Source: Agrococcus jejuensis (GTDB taxonomy: Bacteria > Actinomycetota > Actinomycetes > Actinomycetales > Microbacteriaceae). From it: DNA of 64,000 bases. Position 1 is the first letter of the stretch; each line of letters opens with the position of its first letter. Both the position numbers and the translations under genes were made by a program. Positions 17,020 through 25,576 of this stretch are shown piece after piece. The stretch covers positions 1,011,925-1,075,924 of the forward strand of contig NZ_VEFR01000001.1 in assembly GCF_007679035.1 (NCBI RefSeq), read 5' to 3'. The notes beneath the pieces are model-generated. The model searched no databases and had not been told where the DNA came from. It saw nothing but the letters and a program-made list of their open reading frames with translations.

Positions 17020-17687
17020 GCGGGTCGAGCAAGTCGCAGCGCGCGTACGAGCACCTGCACGAGCGCATCGAGCGCGGCGTCTACGGCCCCGGCTACCGCC
17101 TCGTGCTCGACGCCATCGCGCGCGAGCTCGCCATGAGCGTCGTGCCGGTGCGCGAGGCGCTGCGGCGCCTCGAGGCCGAGGGCGTCGTGACGTTCGAGCG
17201 CAACGTCGGCGCCCGCGTCACCGAGATCGACCCCGCCGACCTCCACGAGACCACCGAGACGCTCGCGATGGTCGAGGGCGCCGCGATCGGCCTCGCCGTG
17301 CCGTCGCTGTCGGCAGACGACGTCGCCGAGGCGCGCTCGCTCAACGACCAGATGCGCGAGAGCCTCGCCGCGTTCGACCCCGTGCGGCTCACGCGCCTCA
17401 ACGAGGCCTTCCACCGCACCCTCACCGACCCGTGCCCCAACGAGCAGCTGAAGGGCCTCGTCGACGACGGCTGGCGGCGCCTCTCGAGGCTGCGGCAGTC
17501 GACGTTCGGCTTCGTGCCCGGCCGCGCCCGCGACTCCGTCGAGGAGCACGAGCGCATCCTGCACCTGCTCGAGACCGGCGCCCCCGCGCACGACGTCGAG
17601 CTGGCGGTGCGCGAGCACCGCCTCGCATCCCTCCACGCCTACCTCGACCGCACGAGCGACGACGCCCGCGCAGCCGAGATCCACTGA
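17016..17687 (+). CDS. GntR family (FCD) transcriptional regulator
   Basis: A 223-residue regulator. Residues ~8-70 are a GntR winged helix-turn-helix (AIARELAMSVVPVREALRRLEAEGVV), and residues ~85-210 an all-helical FCD ligand-binding domain with metal-ligand-type residues (LNEAFH near 131-136, VEEHERIL near 176, VREHRLASL near 200). Its GTG start overlaps the stop of the fusion gene. The palindrome at 15507-15518 is the probable operator, making it a substrate-responsive repressor of this operon. Confidence 0.92.
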   Translation: MSGSSKSQRAYEHLHERIERGVYGPGYRLVLDAIARELAMSVVPVREALRRLEAEGVVTFERNVGARVTEIDPADLHETTETLAMVEGAAIGLAVPSLSADDVAEARSLNDQMRESLAAFDPVRLTRLNEAFHRTLTDPCPNEQLKGLVDDGWRRLSRLRQSTFGFVPGRARDSVEEHERILHLLETGAPAHDVELAVREHRLASLHAYLDRTSDDARAAEIH

Positions 17688-17709
17688 CCCCCTCACGGAA
17701 GAGGAACCC

Positions 17710-19200
17710 ATGACGAAGCGTCCTGCGAACCTGCCCACGCACCTGCAGCACCACATCGGCGGCCAGGCCGTCGACTCGATCGGCGGCGAGACCTTCGAGG
17801 TCATCGACCCCGTCACCAACGAGCCGTACGCGACCGCCGCCGCCGGCCAGCAGGCCGACGTCGACGCCGCCGTCGCCGCCGCGACGCTCGCGTTCGAGGA
17901 GGGACCGTGGCCGCGCATGAAGGCGCGCGAGCGCGCCCGCATCCTCATGCGCATCGCCGACGTCGTCGCCTCGCGCGACGACGAGCTGAGCCAGTACGAG
18001 TCGTTCGACTCGGGACTCCCGATCACCCAGGCGAAGGGGCAGGCGCAGCGCGCCGCCGAGAACTTCCGCTTCTTCGCCGACCTCATCGTCGCCCAGCGCG
18101 ACGACGCCTACAAGGTGCCCGGTCAGCAGCTGAACTACGTCAACCGCAAGCCCAAGGGCGTCGCGGGCCTCATCACGCCGTGGAACACGCCCTTCATGCT
18201 CGAGTCGTGGAAGCTCGCGCCGGCGCTCGCCTCCGGCTGCACCGTCGTGCTGAAGCCCGCCGAGTTCACGCCGCTGTCGGCATCGCTGTGGGCGGGCATC
18301 TTCGCCGAGGCGGGCCTGCCCGACGGCGTCTTCAACCTCGTCAACGGCATCGGCGAGGATGCGGGCGACGCGCTCGTGAAGCACCCGGACGTGCCGCTCA
18401 TCTCGTTCACGGGCGAGTCGTCGACCGGCCAGCTCATCTTCCGCAACTGCGCCGAGCACCTCAAGGCCATGTCGATGGAGCTCGGCGGCAAGTCGCCCGC
18501 CGTCGTCTTCGCCGACGCCGACCTCGACGCCGCGATCGACTCCACGCTCTTCGGCGTCTTCTCGCTGAACGGCGAGCGCTGCACCGCCGGCAGCCGCATC
18601 CTCGTCGAGCGCGCCGTGTACGACGAGTTCGTCGAGCGCTACGCCGAGCGCGCGAAGCGCATCGTCGTCGGCGACCCGTCGGACCCCGCGACCGAGGTCG
18701 GCGCGCTCGTGCACCCCGAGCACTACGACAAGGTCATGTCGTACGTCGAGATCGGCAAGGGCGAGGGCCGCCTCGTCGCCGGCGGCGGCCGCCCCGACGG
18801 GCTCGACACCGGCAACTACGTCGCCCCCACGGTGTTCGCCGACGTGCCGCCCACGGCGCGCATCTTCCAGGAGGAGATCTTCGGCCCCGTCGTCGGCATC
18901 ACGCCGTTCGACTCCGACGAGGAGGCGCTGACCCTCGCGAACGACACGCGCTACGGCCTCGCCGCCTACGTGTGGACGAACGACCTCACCCGCGCCCACA
19001 CGTTCGCGCAGTCGATCGAGGCGGGCATGGTGTGGCTCAACAGCCACAATGTGCGCGACCTGCGCAGCCCCTTCGGCGGCGTGAAGGCGTCGGGCCTCGG
19101 CCACGAGGGCGGCTACCGCTCGCTCGACTTCTACTCCGACCAGCAGGCCGTGCACATCACGCTCGGCGACGTGCACACCGCGCGCTTCGGCGCCCACTGA
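17710..19200 (+). CDS. hpaE: 5-carboxymethyl-2-hydroxymuconate semialdehyde dehydrogenase
   Basis: A 496-residue NAD-dependent aldehyde dehydrogenase. Catalytic residues are in place: Asn159 (TPWNTPF), Glu257 (MELGGKSP) and Cys291 (GERCTAGS). Family resemblance and the neighbours hpaD, hpaH and hpaI identify it as HpaE, which oxidises the ring-cleavage semialdehyde of homoprotocatechuate. An AGAGGA ribosome site precedes the ATG. It is 22 nt from the regulator gene and in the same operon. Confidence 0.93.
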   Translation: MTKRPANLPTHLQHHIGGQAVDSIGGETFEVIDPVTNEPYATAAAGQQADVDAAVAAATLAFEEGPWPRMKARERARILMRIADVVASRDDELSQYESFDSGLPITQAKGQAQRAAENFRFFADLIVAQRDDAYKVPGQQLNYVNRKPKGVAGLITPWNTPFMLESWKLAPALASGCTVVLKPAEFTPLSASLWAGIFAEAGLPDGVFNLVNGIGEDAGDALVKHPDVPLISFTGESSTGQLIFRNCAEHLKAMSMELGGKSPAVVFADADLDAAIDSTLFGVFSLNGERCTAGSRILVERAVYDEFVERYAERAKRIVVGDPSDPATEVGALVHPEHYDKVMSYVEIGKGEGRLVAGGGRPDGLDTGNYVAPTVFADVPPTARIFQEEIFGPVVGITPFDSDEEALTLANDTRYGLAAYVWTNDLTRAHTFAQSIEAGMVWLNSHNVRDLRSPFGGVKASGLGHEGGYRSLDFYSDQQAVHITLGDVHTARFGAH

Positions 19201-19232
19201 CCATCGACATCCAGCTCGACGAGGAGCCCACC

Positions 19233-20348
19233 GTGACCACCACGACCGTCAACCCGAACCCCATCCCCACGCCCACGTCGCCCGCGCCCGACATCGTGCG
19301 CTGCGCATCCATGGAGCTCGTCGTCACCGACCTCGTCGCCTCCCGCGCGTTCTACGTCGACGTGCTCGGCCTGCACGTGACCGAGGAGGACGACGAGGTC
19401 ATCTACCTGCGCTCGTTCGAGGAGTTCATCCACCACAACCTCATCCTGCGAAAGGGTCCCGTCGCGGCCGTCGCCGCGTTCTCGTACCGGGTGCGCACGC
19501 CGGAGGACGTCGACAGGGCGGAGGCGTGGTTCCAGGAGCTCGGCTGCCGCACCGAGCGCCGCCGCGACGGCTTCGTCAAGGGACTCGGCGACAGCGTGCG
19601 CGTGGAGGACCCGCTGGGCTTCCCGTACGAGTTCTTCCACGAGGTCGAGCACGTCGAGCGCCTGCACATGCGCTACGACCTGTACTCGGCAGGCGAGCTC
19701 GTGCGCCTCGATCACTTCAACCAGGTCACGCCCGACGTGCCGCGCGGCCGCGGCTACCTCGAGGACCTCGGCTTCCGCGTCACGGAGGACATCAAGGACG
19801 ACCAGGGCGTCACGTACGCCGCGTGGATGCACCGCAAGGGCACCGTGCACGACACCGCGCTCACCGGCGGCGCCGGGCCGCGCATGCACCACGTCGCGTT
19901 CTCGACGCACGAGAAGCACAACATCATCCAGATCTGCGACAAGCTCGGCGCGCTGCGCATGAGCGACCACATCGAGCGCGGTCCAGGCCGCCACGGCGTC
20001 TCGAATGCGTTCTACCTGTACATCACCGACCCCGACGGGCACCGGATCGAGATCTACACGCAGGACTACTGGACGGGCGATCCCGACAACCCCGTCATCA
20101 CGTGGGACGTGCACGACAACCAGCGCCGCGACTGGTGGGGCAACCCCGTCGTGCCCTCCTGGTACACCGAGGCGTCGTTCGTGCTCGACCTCGACGGCAA
20201 CGTCGTCGAGACGGTCGAGCGCACGGACTCGTCCGAGATGGAGGTGACGATCGGCGCCGACGGCTTCTCGTACACGCGCGCCGACGACGAGGACGGCACG
20301 TACCGCGGCCAGGCGTCGAAGGGCTTCAAGATCGGCAACCAGCTGTGA
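19233..20348 (+). CDS. hpaD: 3,4-dihydroxyphenylacetate 2,3-dioxygenase
   Basis: A type I (vicinal oxygen chelate) extradiol dioxygenase of 371 residues that opens the ring of homoprotocatechuate. Metal ligands align as His161 (RLDHFNQV), His220 (MHHVAF) and Glu273 (RIEIYT). The second-shell His206 and Tyr263 are present too, all offset by +6 from His155, His214, Glu267, His200 and Tyr257 of the Brevibacterium fuscum enzyme. That enzyme uses Fe(II) and its Arthrobacter relative MndD uses Mn(II); the metal here cannot be told. GTG start with a GAGGAG ribosome site. The first ~20 residues are Thr/Pro-rich. Confidence 0.95.
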   Translation: MTTTTVNPNPIPTPTSPAPDIVRCASMELVVTDLVASRAFYVDVLGLHVTEEDDEVIYLRSFEEFIHHNLILRKGPVAAVAAFSYRVRTPEDVDRAEAWFQELGCRTERRRDGFVKGLGDSVRVEDPLGFPYEFFHEVEHVERLHMRYDLYSAGELVRLDHFNQVTPDVPRGRGYLEDLGFRVTEDIKDDQGVTYAAWMHRKGTVHDTALTGGAGPRMHHVAFSTHEKHNIIQICDKLGALRMSDHIERGPGRHGVSNAFYLYITDPDGHRIEIYTQDYWTGDPDNPVITWDVHDNQRRDWWGNPVVPSWYTEASFVLDLDGNVVETVERTDSSEMEVTIGADGFSYTRADDEDGTYRGQASKGFKIGNQL

Positions 20349-21151
20349 CGACCTCCACCTCGGGCCGCGGCCTCGACGATGCGACGGTCACGGCGCTCGC
20401 CGACGAGCTCGCCGAGGCCACCCGCTCGCGCGGCACCGTCGAGCGGCTCTCGGCACGGCATCCCGCGATGACGGTCGACGACTCGTACGCGGTGCAGCGC
20501 ATCTGGCGCTCGCGCCGCGAGGCCGACGGCCGCCGCGTCGTGGGGCGCAAGATCGGGCTCACGAGCAAGGTCATGCAGGTCGCGACGGGCATCACCGAGC
20601 CCGACTACGGCGTGATCTTCGACGACCAGGTGTTCGAGTCGGGCTCGACGCTCGACTTCGACCGGTACGCGAACGTGCGCGTGGAGGTCGAGCTCGCGTT
20701 CGTGCTCGGCGCTCCGCTCGGCGCGGGCGCGACGGAGGCGGACGTGCTCGCCGCGACCGAGTGGGTCGTGCCCGCGCTCGAGGTGCTCGACTCGCACATC
20801 CAGCTTGAGGGGCGCACGATCGTCGACACCATCAGCGACAACGCGGCGCTCGGCGCCATGGTGGTCGGCGGCACGCGCGTGCGACCGGCGGACGTCGACC
20901 TGCGCTGGGTCGGCGCGATGCTCTCGCGCAACGGCGAGATCGAGGACTCCGGCGTCTCGGGCGCCGTGCTCGGGCATCCTGCACGCGGCGTCGCCTGGCT
21001 CGCGGGCAAGGTCGGCGCGCACGGCGACCGCCTCGAGGCCGGCGAGATCGTGCTGGCAGGATCGTTCACGAAGCCCATGTGGGTCGAGCGCGGCGACGAG
21101 ATCGCCTGCGACTACCGCGATCTTGGAGTCATCACGTGCCGATTCGACTGA
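20345..21151 (+). CDS. hpaH: 2-oxohepta-3-ene-1,7-dioate hydratase
   Basis: A 268-residue member of the FAH-related hydratase/decarboxylase family (HpaH/MhpD). It adds water to the dienol acid produced after decarboxylation in the homoprotocatechuate pathway. Signature segments are GRKIGLTSKVMQ (about residues 67-78), EVELAFVLG with metal-binding acids near 115-123, and LDSHIQ near 151. Its GTG start overlaps the hpaD stop, and it overlaps hpaI by 16 nt. Confidence 0.93.
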   Translation: MTTSTSGRGLDDATVTALADELAEATRSRGTVERLSARHPAMTVDDSYAVQRIWRSRREADGRRVVGRKIGLTSKVMQVATGITEPDYGVIFDDQVFESGSTLDFDRYANVRVEVELAFVLGAPLGAGATEADVLAATEWVVPALEVLDSHIQLEGRTIVDTISDNAALGAMVVGGTRVRPADVDLRWVGAMLSRNGEIEDSGVSGAVLGHPARGVAWLAGKVGAHGDRLEAGEIVLAGSFTKPMWVERGDEIACDYRDLGVITCRFD

Positions 21152-21924
21152 AGCCGACGTTCGCCGATCGCCTGACGAGCGCAGACCGAGCGCTCGTGGG
21201 CGTGTGGACGGCAGCGTCGAGCCCGATCGCGGCCGAGATCATGGCCGGCTCGGGCGCCGACGTCGTGCTCGTCGACGGCGAGCACTCGCCCATCGGCATC
21301 GACGGCCTCGTGGGCGTGCTGCAGGCGATCGAGCCGTACGACGCGACCGCGGTCGTGCGCGTGCCGTGGAACGACGCCGTCATCATCAAGCAGGTGCTCG
21401 ACGCCGGTGCGCAGAGCCTCGTCGTGCCGATGGTGTCGACGGCGGACGAGGCCGTCGCCGCCGTGCAGGCCATGCGGTACCCGCCGCGCGGCATCCGCGG
21501 CATCGGCTCGATGCTCGCACGCGCGTCGCGGTGGTCGGCGGTGCCCGACTACGTCGCGACGGCGCACGAGCTCGTGGCCCTCGCGGTGCAGATCGAGACC
21601 GTCGAGGGCGTCGCGAACGCCTCGGCCATCGCCGCCGTCGAGGGCGTCGACGCGATCTTCGTCGGGCCGGCCGATCTCGCAGGGTCGATGGGCTTCCCGC
21701 CCGCGTCCGAGGTGCGGGATGCGGTCGTCTCGGTCATCGAGGAGGGCCGCGCCGCGGGCACCCCCGTGGGCGTCAACGCCTTCGCGCCCGCCGACGCCGA
21801 CCACTACCTGGCGGCAGGCGCCGCGTTCGTGGTCGTCGCCGCCGACGTGACGCTGCTCGCCGCGAGCGCCCGCGCCGCCGTGGGCCGCCTCGTGCCGACC
21901 GACGGCGAGACCGGCACCTACTGA
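21136..21924 (+). CDS. hpaI: 4-hydroxy-2-oxoheptane-1,7-dioate aldolase
   Basis: A class II pyruvate aldolase of the HpcH/HpaI family, 262 residues. It splits the hydrated product into pyruvate and succinic semialdehyde, the last cleavage step of the pathway. Visible active-site elements: VDGEHSP with the base His50, Arg75 in VVRVPWND, the metal-binding QIETVEGV (Glu near 155) and VGPADLAGSMG (Asp near 181). GTG start with GGAG upstream; it overlaps hpaH. It ends the operon, and a long terminator follows. Confidence 0.93.
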   Translation: MPIRLKPTFADRLTSADRALVGVWTAASSPIAAEIMAGSGADVVLVDGEHSPIGIDGLVGVLQAIEPYDATAVVRVPWNDAVIIKQVLDAGAQSLVVPMVSTADEAVAAVQAMRYPPRGIRGIGSMLARASRWSAVPDYVATAHELVALAVQIETVEGVANASAIAAVEGVDAIFVGPADLAGSMGFPPASEVRDAVVSVIEEGRAAGTPVGVNAFAPADADHYLAAGAAFVVVAADVTLLAASARAAVGRLVPTDGETGTY

Positions 21925-21930
21925 CGCGTC

Positions 21931-21995
21931 GAACCTGCACGTGACAGGGCCCTCAGGTGCATGGTGCACCTGAGGGCCCTGTCACGTGCAGGTTC
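21931..21995. terminator. Perfect 31-bp bidirectional terminator hairpin
   Basis: Arms 21931-21961 and 21965-21995 are exact complements with only TGG as loop. It separates the convergent hpaI and dehydrogenase genes by a few bases on each side. Its inner CTCAGGTGCA/TGCACCTGAG core recurs in the palindrome at 5478-5504. Confidence 0.85.
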
Positions 21996-22002
21996 TCTGC
22001 GC

Positions 22003-22935
22003 CTATCGCTCGACGCGGTTGCGCACCGGCTCGTCGGCGGCGATCGCCGCGAGGTTCTCGAGCACGAGCGCCGCGGCGCCGCGCGGGCGGCCACCGGCGA
22101 CGTGCGGGGTGATGAGCAGGTTCGGCGTCGTCCACAGCGGGTCGCCCGCGGGCAGCGGCTCGACGCGCGTGACGTCGATGGCCGCGGCGCGAAGGGTGCG
22201 CTGCTCGAGCGCGGCGCGCAGCGCCGGCTCGTCGACGACGGCACCGCGACCCACGTTGACGAAGAGCGCGTGGTCGGGCAGCGCCGCGAGGATGCCGGCG
22301 TCGACGACGCCGTCGGTCGCGTCGGTGGCGGGCAGGATCGACACCAGCACGTCGACGCGCGGCAGCAGCTCGGGTAGGAGGTCGTGCGACACGACCGGGT
22401 AGCCACCGCGCTCGCCCGTCGAGCGAGCGACGCCCGTCACGCGGGCGCCGAGCGCCTCGAGCATGGGCGCGAAGCGCTGCGCGATGCCACCGAAGCCCCA
22501 GATCGCGACGTGCGCGCCGTCGAGCGTGAACCAGCCGCCGGTCTCGGGGGCGGCCTGGTCGGCGCGGTACGCGTCATCCCATCGCCCCTCGGCCTGCGCC
22601 GCCGCGAGGCGCGGCAGGTCGCGCACGAGCGCGAGCAGCATCGCGAGCGCGTGCTCGGCGACGGTCGCGTCGTGCAGCGAGCGGCCGGAGGCGAGCGTCA
22701 CGTCGGGCGCGAAGCCCGCGGCCGCGATGGCGTCGGGCCCGGCGGAGAGCGTCTGCACGAGCCGCAGGCGCGGCAGGTCGCGAGCGGCGTCGGCGAGCCG
22801 GTCGGCGGGCAGCACCCACTCGACGAGCGCCTCGGCATCCCGATGCTCTGCAGGGATGGGCTCGGCGGGATCGAAGACGACGACCTCGTGGTCGGGCAGA
22901 TCGAGCGAGACGGACGACGGCACCAGCACCTTCAT
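22003..22935 (-). CDS. D-isomer-specific 2-hydroxyacid dehydrogenase
   Basis: A 310-residue NAD(P)-dependent dehydrogenase. It has the Rossmann motif of the family (WGFGGIAQRFAPMLEALGARV, beginning near residue 145), NVGRGAVVDE near 227, and catalytic Arg, Glu (VEPLPAGDPLW) and His (TPHVAGG near 276). It differs from SerA in having no ACT domain, and is closer to the phosphoglycerate dehydrogenase-like/glyoxylate reductase group. The substrate is not determined. A GAGGA ribosome site lies before the ATG. Confidence 0.88.
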   Translation of the reverse strand: MKVLVPSSVSLDLPDHEVVVFDPAEPIPAEHRDAEALVEWVLPADRLADAARDLPRLRLVQTLSAGPDAIAAAGFAPDVTLASGRSLHDATVAEHALAMLLALVRDLPRLAAAQAEGRWDDAYRADQAAPETGGWFTLDGAHVAIWGFGGIAQRFAPMLEALGARVTGVARSTGERGGYPVVSHDLLPELLPRVDVLVSILPATDATDGVVDAGILAALPDHALFVNVGRGAVVDEPALRAALEQRTLRAAAIDVTRVEPLPAGDPLWTTPNLLITPHVAGGRPRGAAALVLENLAAIAADEPVRNRVER

Positions 22936-22996
22936 GCCGTCGATCCTCGCAGAGGTCGACGCCGAGGCGCTGGTGCCGTCGTGGGCCGGGGCTCCG

Positions 22997-23572
22997 TCAG
23001 CGCTGCATGAGCACGTCGAGGCCGACCGCGAGCGCGGCGCCGACGCGCCAGTCGAGGCGAGCGCCGTTCGGTGCAGCGGGCATGTGCACGTCGTACGAGT
23101 CGCGCACCGCCCACGCGCGCTCGACCGAGAGGATGGGCGTGCCGTCGTTGGCGGTGAAGTCGAAGTGCATGGGCCAGCCGATGTCCGCGACGCGTCGCAG
23201 GATCGCGAGCACCTGGTTGCGCTCGTGGCCCGAGCCCTCGAGGCCCTGGCTCGGCACGCCGACGTTGAACGTCGAACGCAGCAGGCTCTTGCCGAAGTCC
23301 TTCTGGAACCAGCCGATCGGGTTGCCGGCGCCGTCGGTGATGTCGTAGGTGGCGCCGAGGTCCATCATCTGGCGGGCCTTGAACGCGAACACGGGCTGCG
23401 TGCGCGCCTCGTCGGCGAAGAAGGTCACCTGCTCCTTGAGCGCGAGGCGCTTCTGCTGGGCGACGCCGAGGATCGGGCCGTCCTTGCCGCCTCCGCGGAT
23501 CTCGAAGCGGTTCACCGTGAGGCTGAGCCTCTGGCGGACGGTGATGCGGTCGTACTGCTGGGAGTCGGTCAC
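22997..23572 (-). CDS. LURP-one-related (Tubby-like fold) protein
   Basis: A 191-residue protein of the LURP-one/phospholipid scramblase-related superfamily: short beta strands that form a Tubby-like barrel, with a C-terminal hydrophobic helix (VGAALAVGLDVLM). Characteristic parts are NRFEIRGGGKDGPILGVAQQKR near 20-40 and VFAFKARQMMDLGATYDITD near 62-80. Bacterial members have no proven function. GTG start at 23572. Membrane attachment by the last helix is inferred. Confidence 0.8.
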   Translation of the reverse strand: MTDSQQYDRITVRQRLSLTVNRFEIRGGGKDGPILGVAQQKRLALKEQVTFFADEARTQPVFAFKARQMMDLGATYDITDGAGNPIGWFQKDFGKSLLRSTFNVGVPSQGLEGSGHERNQVLAILRRVADIGWPMHFDFTANDGTPILSVERAWAVRDSYDVHMPAAPNGARLDWRVGAALAVGLDVLMQR

Positions 23573-23646
23573 GGTCGCGAGCGTATGCCGTCTCGGCACC
23601 GCATCCTGGGGACGCGCTGGCAGTCGGCTGAGGTGCGTCGCTCGCG

Positions 23647-24651
23647 TCAGACGTGGATGAGGGCGGCCTCGACGTCGCCGAGCGTGCGCAGCAGCGGCTG
23701 CACGTACGGCCGGTACTCGTCGATCGCCGAGACCGGGGCGTCGCGGGTGAGGCGCCACCACGCCTCCCACCGTTGCACGCCCGACAGCGCGATCGCGGCG
23801 TCGGCGGCACGCGCGAGCGTCGCGCGGTCGGCGTGCGTCGACCATCCGTCGAGGTAGGCGTCGCGGATGCGGGCGACGTGCGCCGCTGCGACGCCGCGCG
23901 CGCCGGCGCTGCCGAGCAGCACGCGCAGCGTGCCGAACGGATGCGCGACCACCGCGTCGCCGAGGTCGCCGATGCGGATGCGGCCATCGACCTCGAACGC
24001 GTTGCCGAGGTGCAGGTCGTCGTGCTCGAGGCTCGCGGGCACGCCTGCGTCGTCGAGCACCGCCAGCAGCTCGCGGATGCGCGGCTCGAGCGCGGCGATG
24101 CCGGCGCGGGCGTCGGGGCCGAGGTGCAGCGGATGCTCGGGCGGCAGCGTGCCCGCCTGCGCCACGCGCTCGCGCAGATGGTCGACCAGCCGCTCGGGTC
24201 GGATGTCGGGCACGCCGGCGGCGACGAGCTCGTCGGCATGCGGCACGAGCGCGCGCTGCAACGCGGCCGCGGTCTCGGCGAGCTCGATGCGCGTCGCGAT
24301 CGGGGCCTCGCCGTCCTCGTGCAGCAGCCCGGCATTCGCCGTGAGCATCCGCGCCGCCGCGACGTCGAGCGCGAGCGGCTCGAGCACGAGCGTCGGCGCG
24401 ACCCGGTGCGCGATCGACGTCGCCGCCATCTCGCTCGCCGACCCGGGATGGTTCTCCTTCGCCCACCGCACGCCGGCATCGGTCTCGATGCGCAGCACCG
24501 CCGACCAGATGCGCACCCGGTGCTCGTCGATGCGCGTCACCGTCTCGTCGCGCGCCGCGAGCGACTCGCGGATCCACGCGTGCATGTCGGCGCGCCACGC
24601 GTCGCTCGTCCAGCGCTCGCGGTGGTCGACGGTCGCGCCGCCGCCCGTCAC
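23647..24651 (-). CDS. Aminoglycoside phosphotransferase (APH) family kinase-like protein
   Basis: A 334-residue protein of the APH/choline kinase fold. The catalytic loop is clear (LEHDDLHLGNAF, about residues 210-221) and a metal-binding IRIGDLGDAV follows about 10 residues later. The N-lobe has a WAKENHP segment in place of the usual lysine strand. Family members phosphorylate antibiotics, sugars or other small molecules; nothing here points to resistance specifically. The GTG start overlaps the stop of the DoxX gene. Confidence 0.85.
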   Translation of the reverse strand: MTGGGATVDHRERWTSDAWRADMHAWIRESLAARDETVTRIDEHRVRIWSAVLRIETDAGVRWAKENHPGSASEMAATSIAHRVAPTLVLEPLALDVAAARMLTANAGLLHEDGEAPIATRIELAETAAALQRALVPHADELVAAGVPDIRPERLVDHLRERVAQAGTLPPEHPLHLGPDARAGIAALEPRIRELLAVLDDAGVPASLEHDDLHLGNAFEVDGRIRIGDLGDAVVAHPFGTLRVLLGSAGARGVAAAHVARIRDAYLDGWSTHADRATLARAADAAIALSGVQRWEAWWRLTRDAPVSAIDEYRPYVQPLLRTLGDVEAALIHV

Positions 24652-25028
24652 CGGCGCGCGCCGTGCGTCGACCAGAGGGCCCACGCGACGAGCACTGGCT
24701 GGAAGAAGAGCCGCGCGAACCGCTTGCGGTCGGAGTCGAGCCCGAAGCCGTCGCGGCCGTCGGCGAACTGCTCGACGTTGCCGGGGAAGATCGCGGTGAA
24801 GAACGCCGCCGCGACCTTGCCGACCGTGCGCTCCGCTCGCGCCGGGGCGAGCACGAGCGCACTGCCGAGCGCGATCTCGGCGACGCCCGACCACACGACG
24901 ACGTCGTCGGCGTCGAGCGGGATCGCCGCGGGCACCTGCGCCTGGAACTCCTTGCGCGCCACCGTGAGGTGGCTGATGCCCGCTCCGACGAGGGCGAGAC
25001 CGAGCAGGACCTTGGCGGCGCGACGCAT
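24648..25028 (-). CDS. DoxX-like membrane protein
   Basis: A 126-residue membrane protein with about four helices: residues 5-22, 45-63 (WSGVAEIALGSALVLAP), 70-85 and 105-120. The order and the GVAEIALG element match the DoxX/DoxD-like family, whose members are linked to redox or thiosulfate metabolism in a few cases but mostly unassigned. It overlaps the phosphotransferase gene by 4 nt. No specific function can be claimed. Confidence 0.8.
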   Translation of the reverse strand: MRRAAKVLLGLALVGAGISHLTVARKEFQAQVPAAIPLDADDVVVWSGVAEIALGSALVLAPARAERTVGKVAAAFFTAIFPGNVEQFADGRDGFGLDSDRKRFARLFFQPVLVAWALWSTHGARR

Positions 25029-25075
25029 GCGGCCACGCTAGCCGCACGCCACCTGCGACCGCAGCGGGTTGCGGG

Positions 25076-25480
25076 CTACGCCGTGACGGTGGCGACGAGC
25101 AGGGCGAGCAGCCCCAGCAGCGGCAGCGTGCCCTGCACGGTCGCCGCACGCAGCTTCGACCGGTCGGTCGTCACGAGGTACAGCGCGGCGACGAGCATTG
25201 ATCCGAGCCCGGCCGTGAGCAGCGCATCTCCCGCCGCGCGCTCCCCCGACGTCGGGTCGGCGACGAGCACGAGCACGACGCCTGCGGCCGCGACGATCGC
25301 CAGCAGCAGGTTGTACACGCCCTGATTGGCGGCGAGGCCCTTGGTGATCGCCGCGGTCTCCTCGGTCGTGCCGAAGATGCGCCGCGTCGCGGGCTCCTGC
25401 CAGCGGATGGTCTCGAGCACGAAGATGTAGACGTGCACGAGGGCCGCGAGGGCGGCGAGCACGGCGGCGACGACGATCAT
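25076..25480 (-). CDS. DUF1304 family membrane protein
   Basis: A 134-residue protein with four membrane helices and the DUF1304 signatures LVHVYIFVLETIRW (about residues 15-28) and ITKGLAANQGVYNLLLA (about 45-61). The function of the family is unknown. A strong AAGGAGG ribosome site lies just before the ATG, and a TAGGGT box at 25504-25509 is its likely -10. It is divergent from the SDR gene. Confidence 0.88.
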   Translation of the reverse strand: MIVVAAVLAALAALVHVYIFVLETIRWQEPATRRIFGTTEETAAITKGLAANQGVYNLLLAIVAAAGVVLVLVADPTSGERAAGDALLTAGLGSMLVAALYLVTTDRSKLRAATVQGTLPLLGLLALLVATVTA

Positions 25481-25503
25481 GGAGCCTCCTTGGCGCGATC
25501 CCG

Positions 25504-25513
25504 ACCCTAGTCT
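25504..25513. promoter_or_regulatory. Overlapping divergent -10 boxes
   Basis: ACCCTAGTCT contains TAGGGT on the minus strand (for the DUF1304 gene) and TAGTCT on the plus strand (for the SDR gene), sharing their TA. TAGTCT lies 6 nt before a GTG at 25520 that is in frame with the SDR gene, so that start is possible as well as ATG 25577. Confidence 0.45.
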
Positions 25514-25576
25514 CATCCGGTGCGGCAGCCGGCCGGCGGGCGACGCACCTCCCCGCGTTCGTGCGAGGCTGCTCGC

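Noticed and set aside
23647..24651. Aminoglycoside resistance gene
   Set aside because: The kinase fold is clear, but the family is broad and nothing in the sequence or context indicates an antibiotic substrate.
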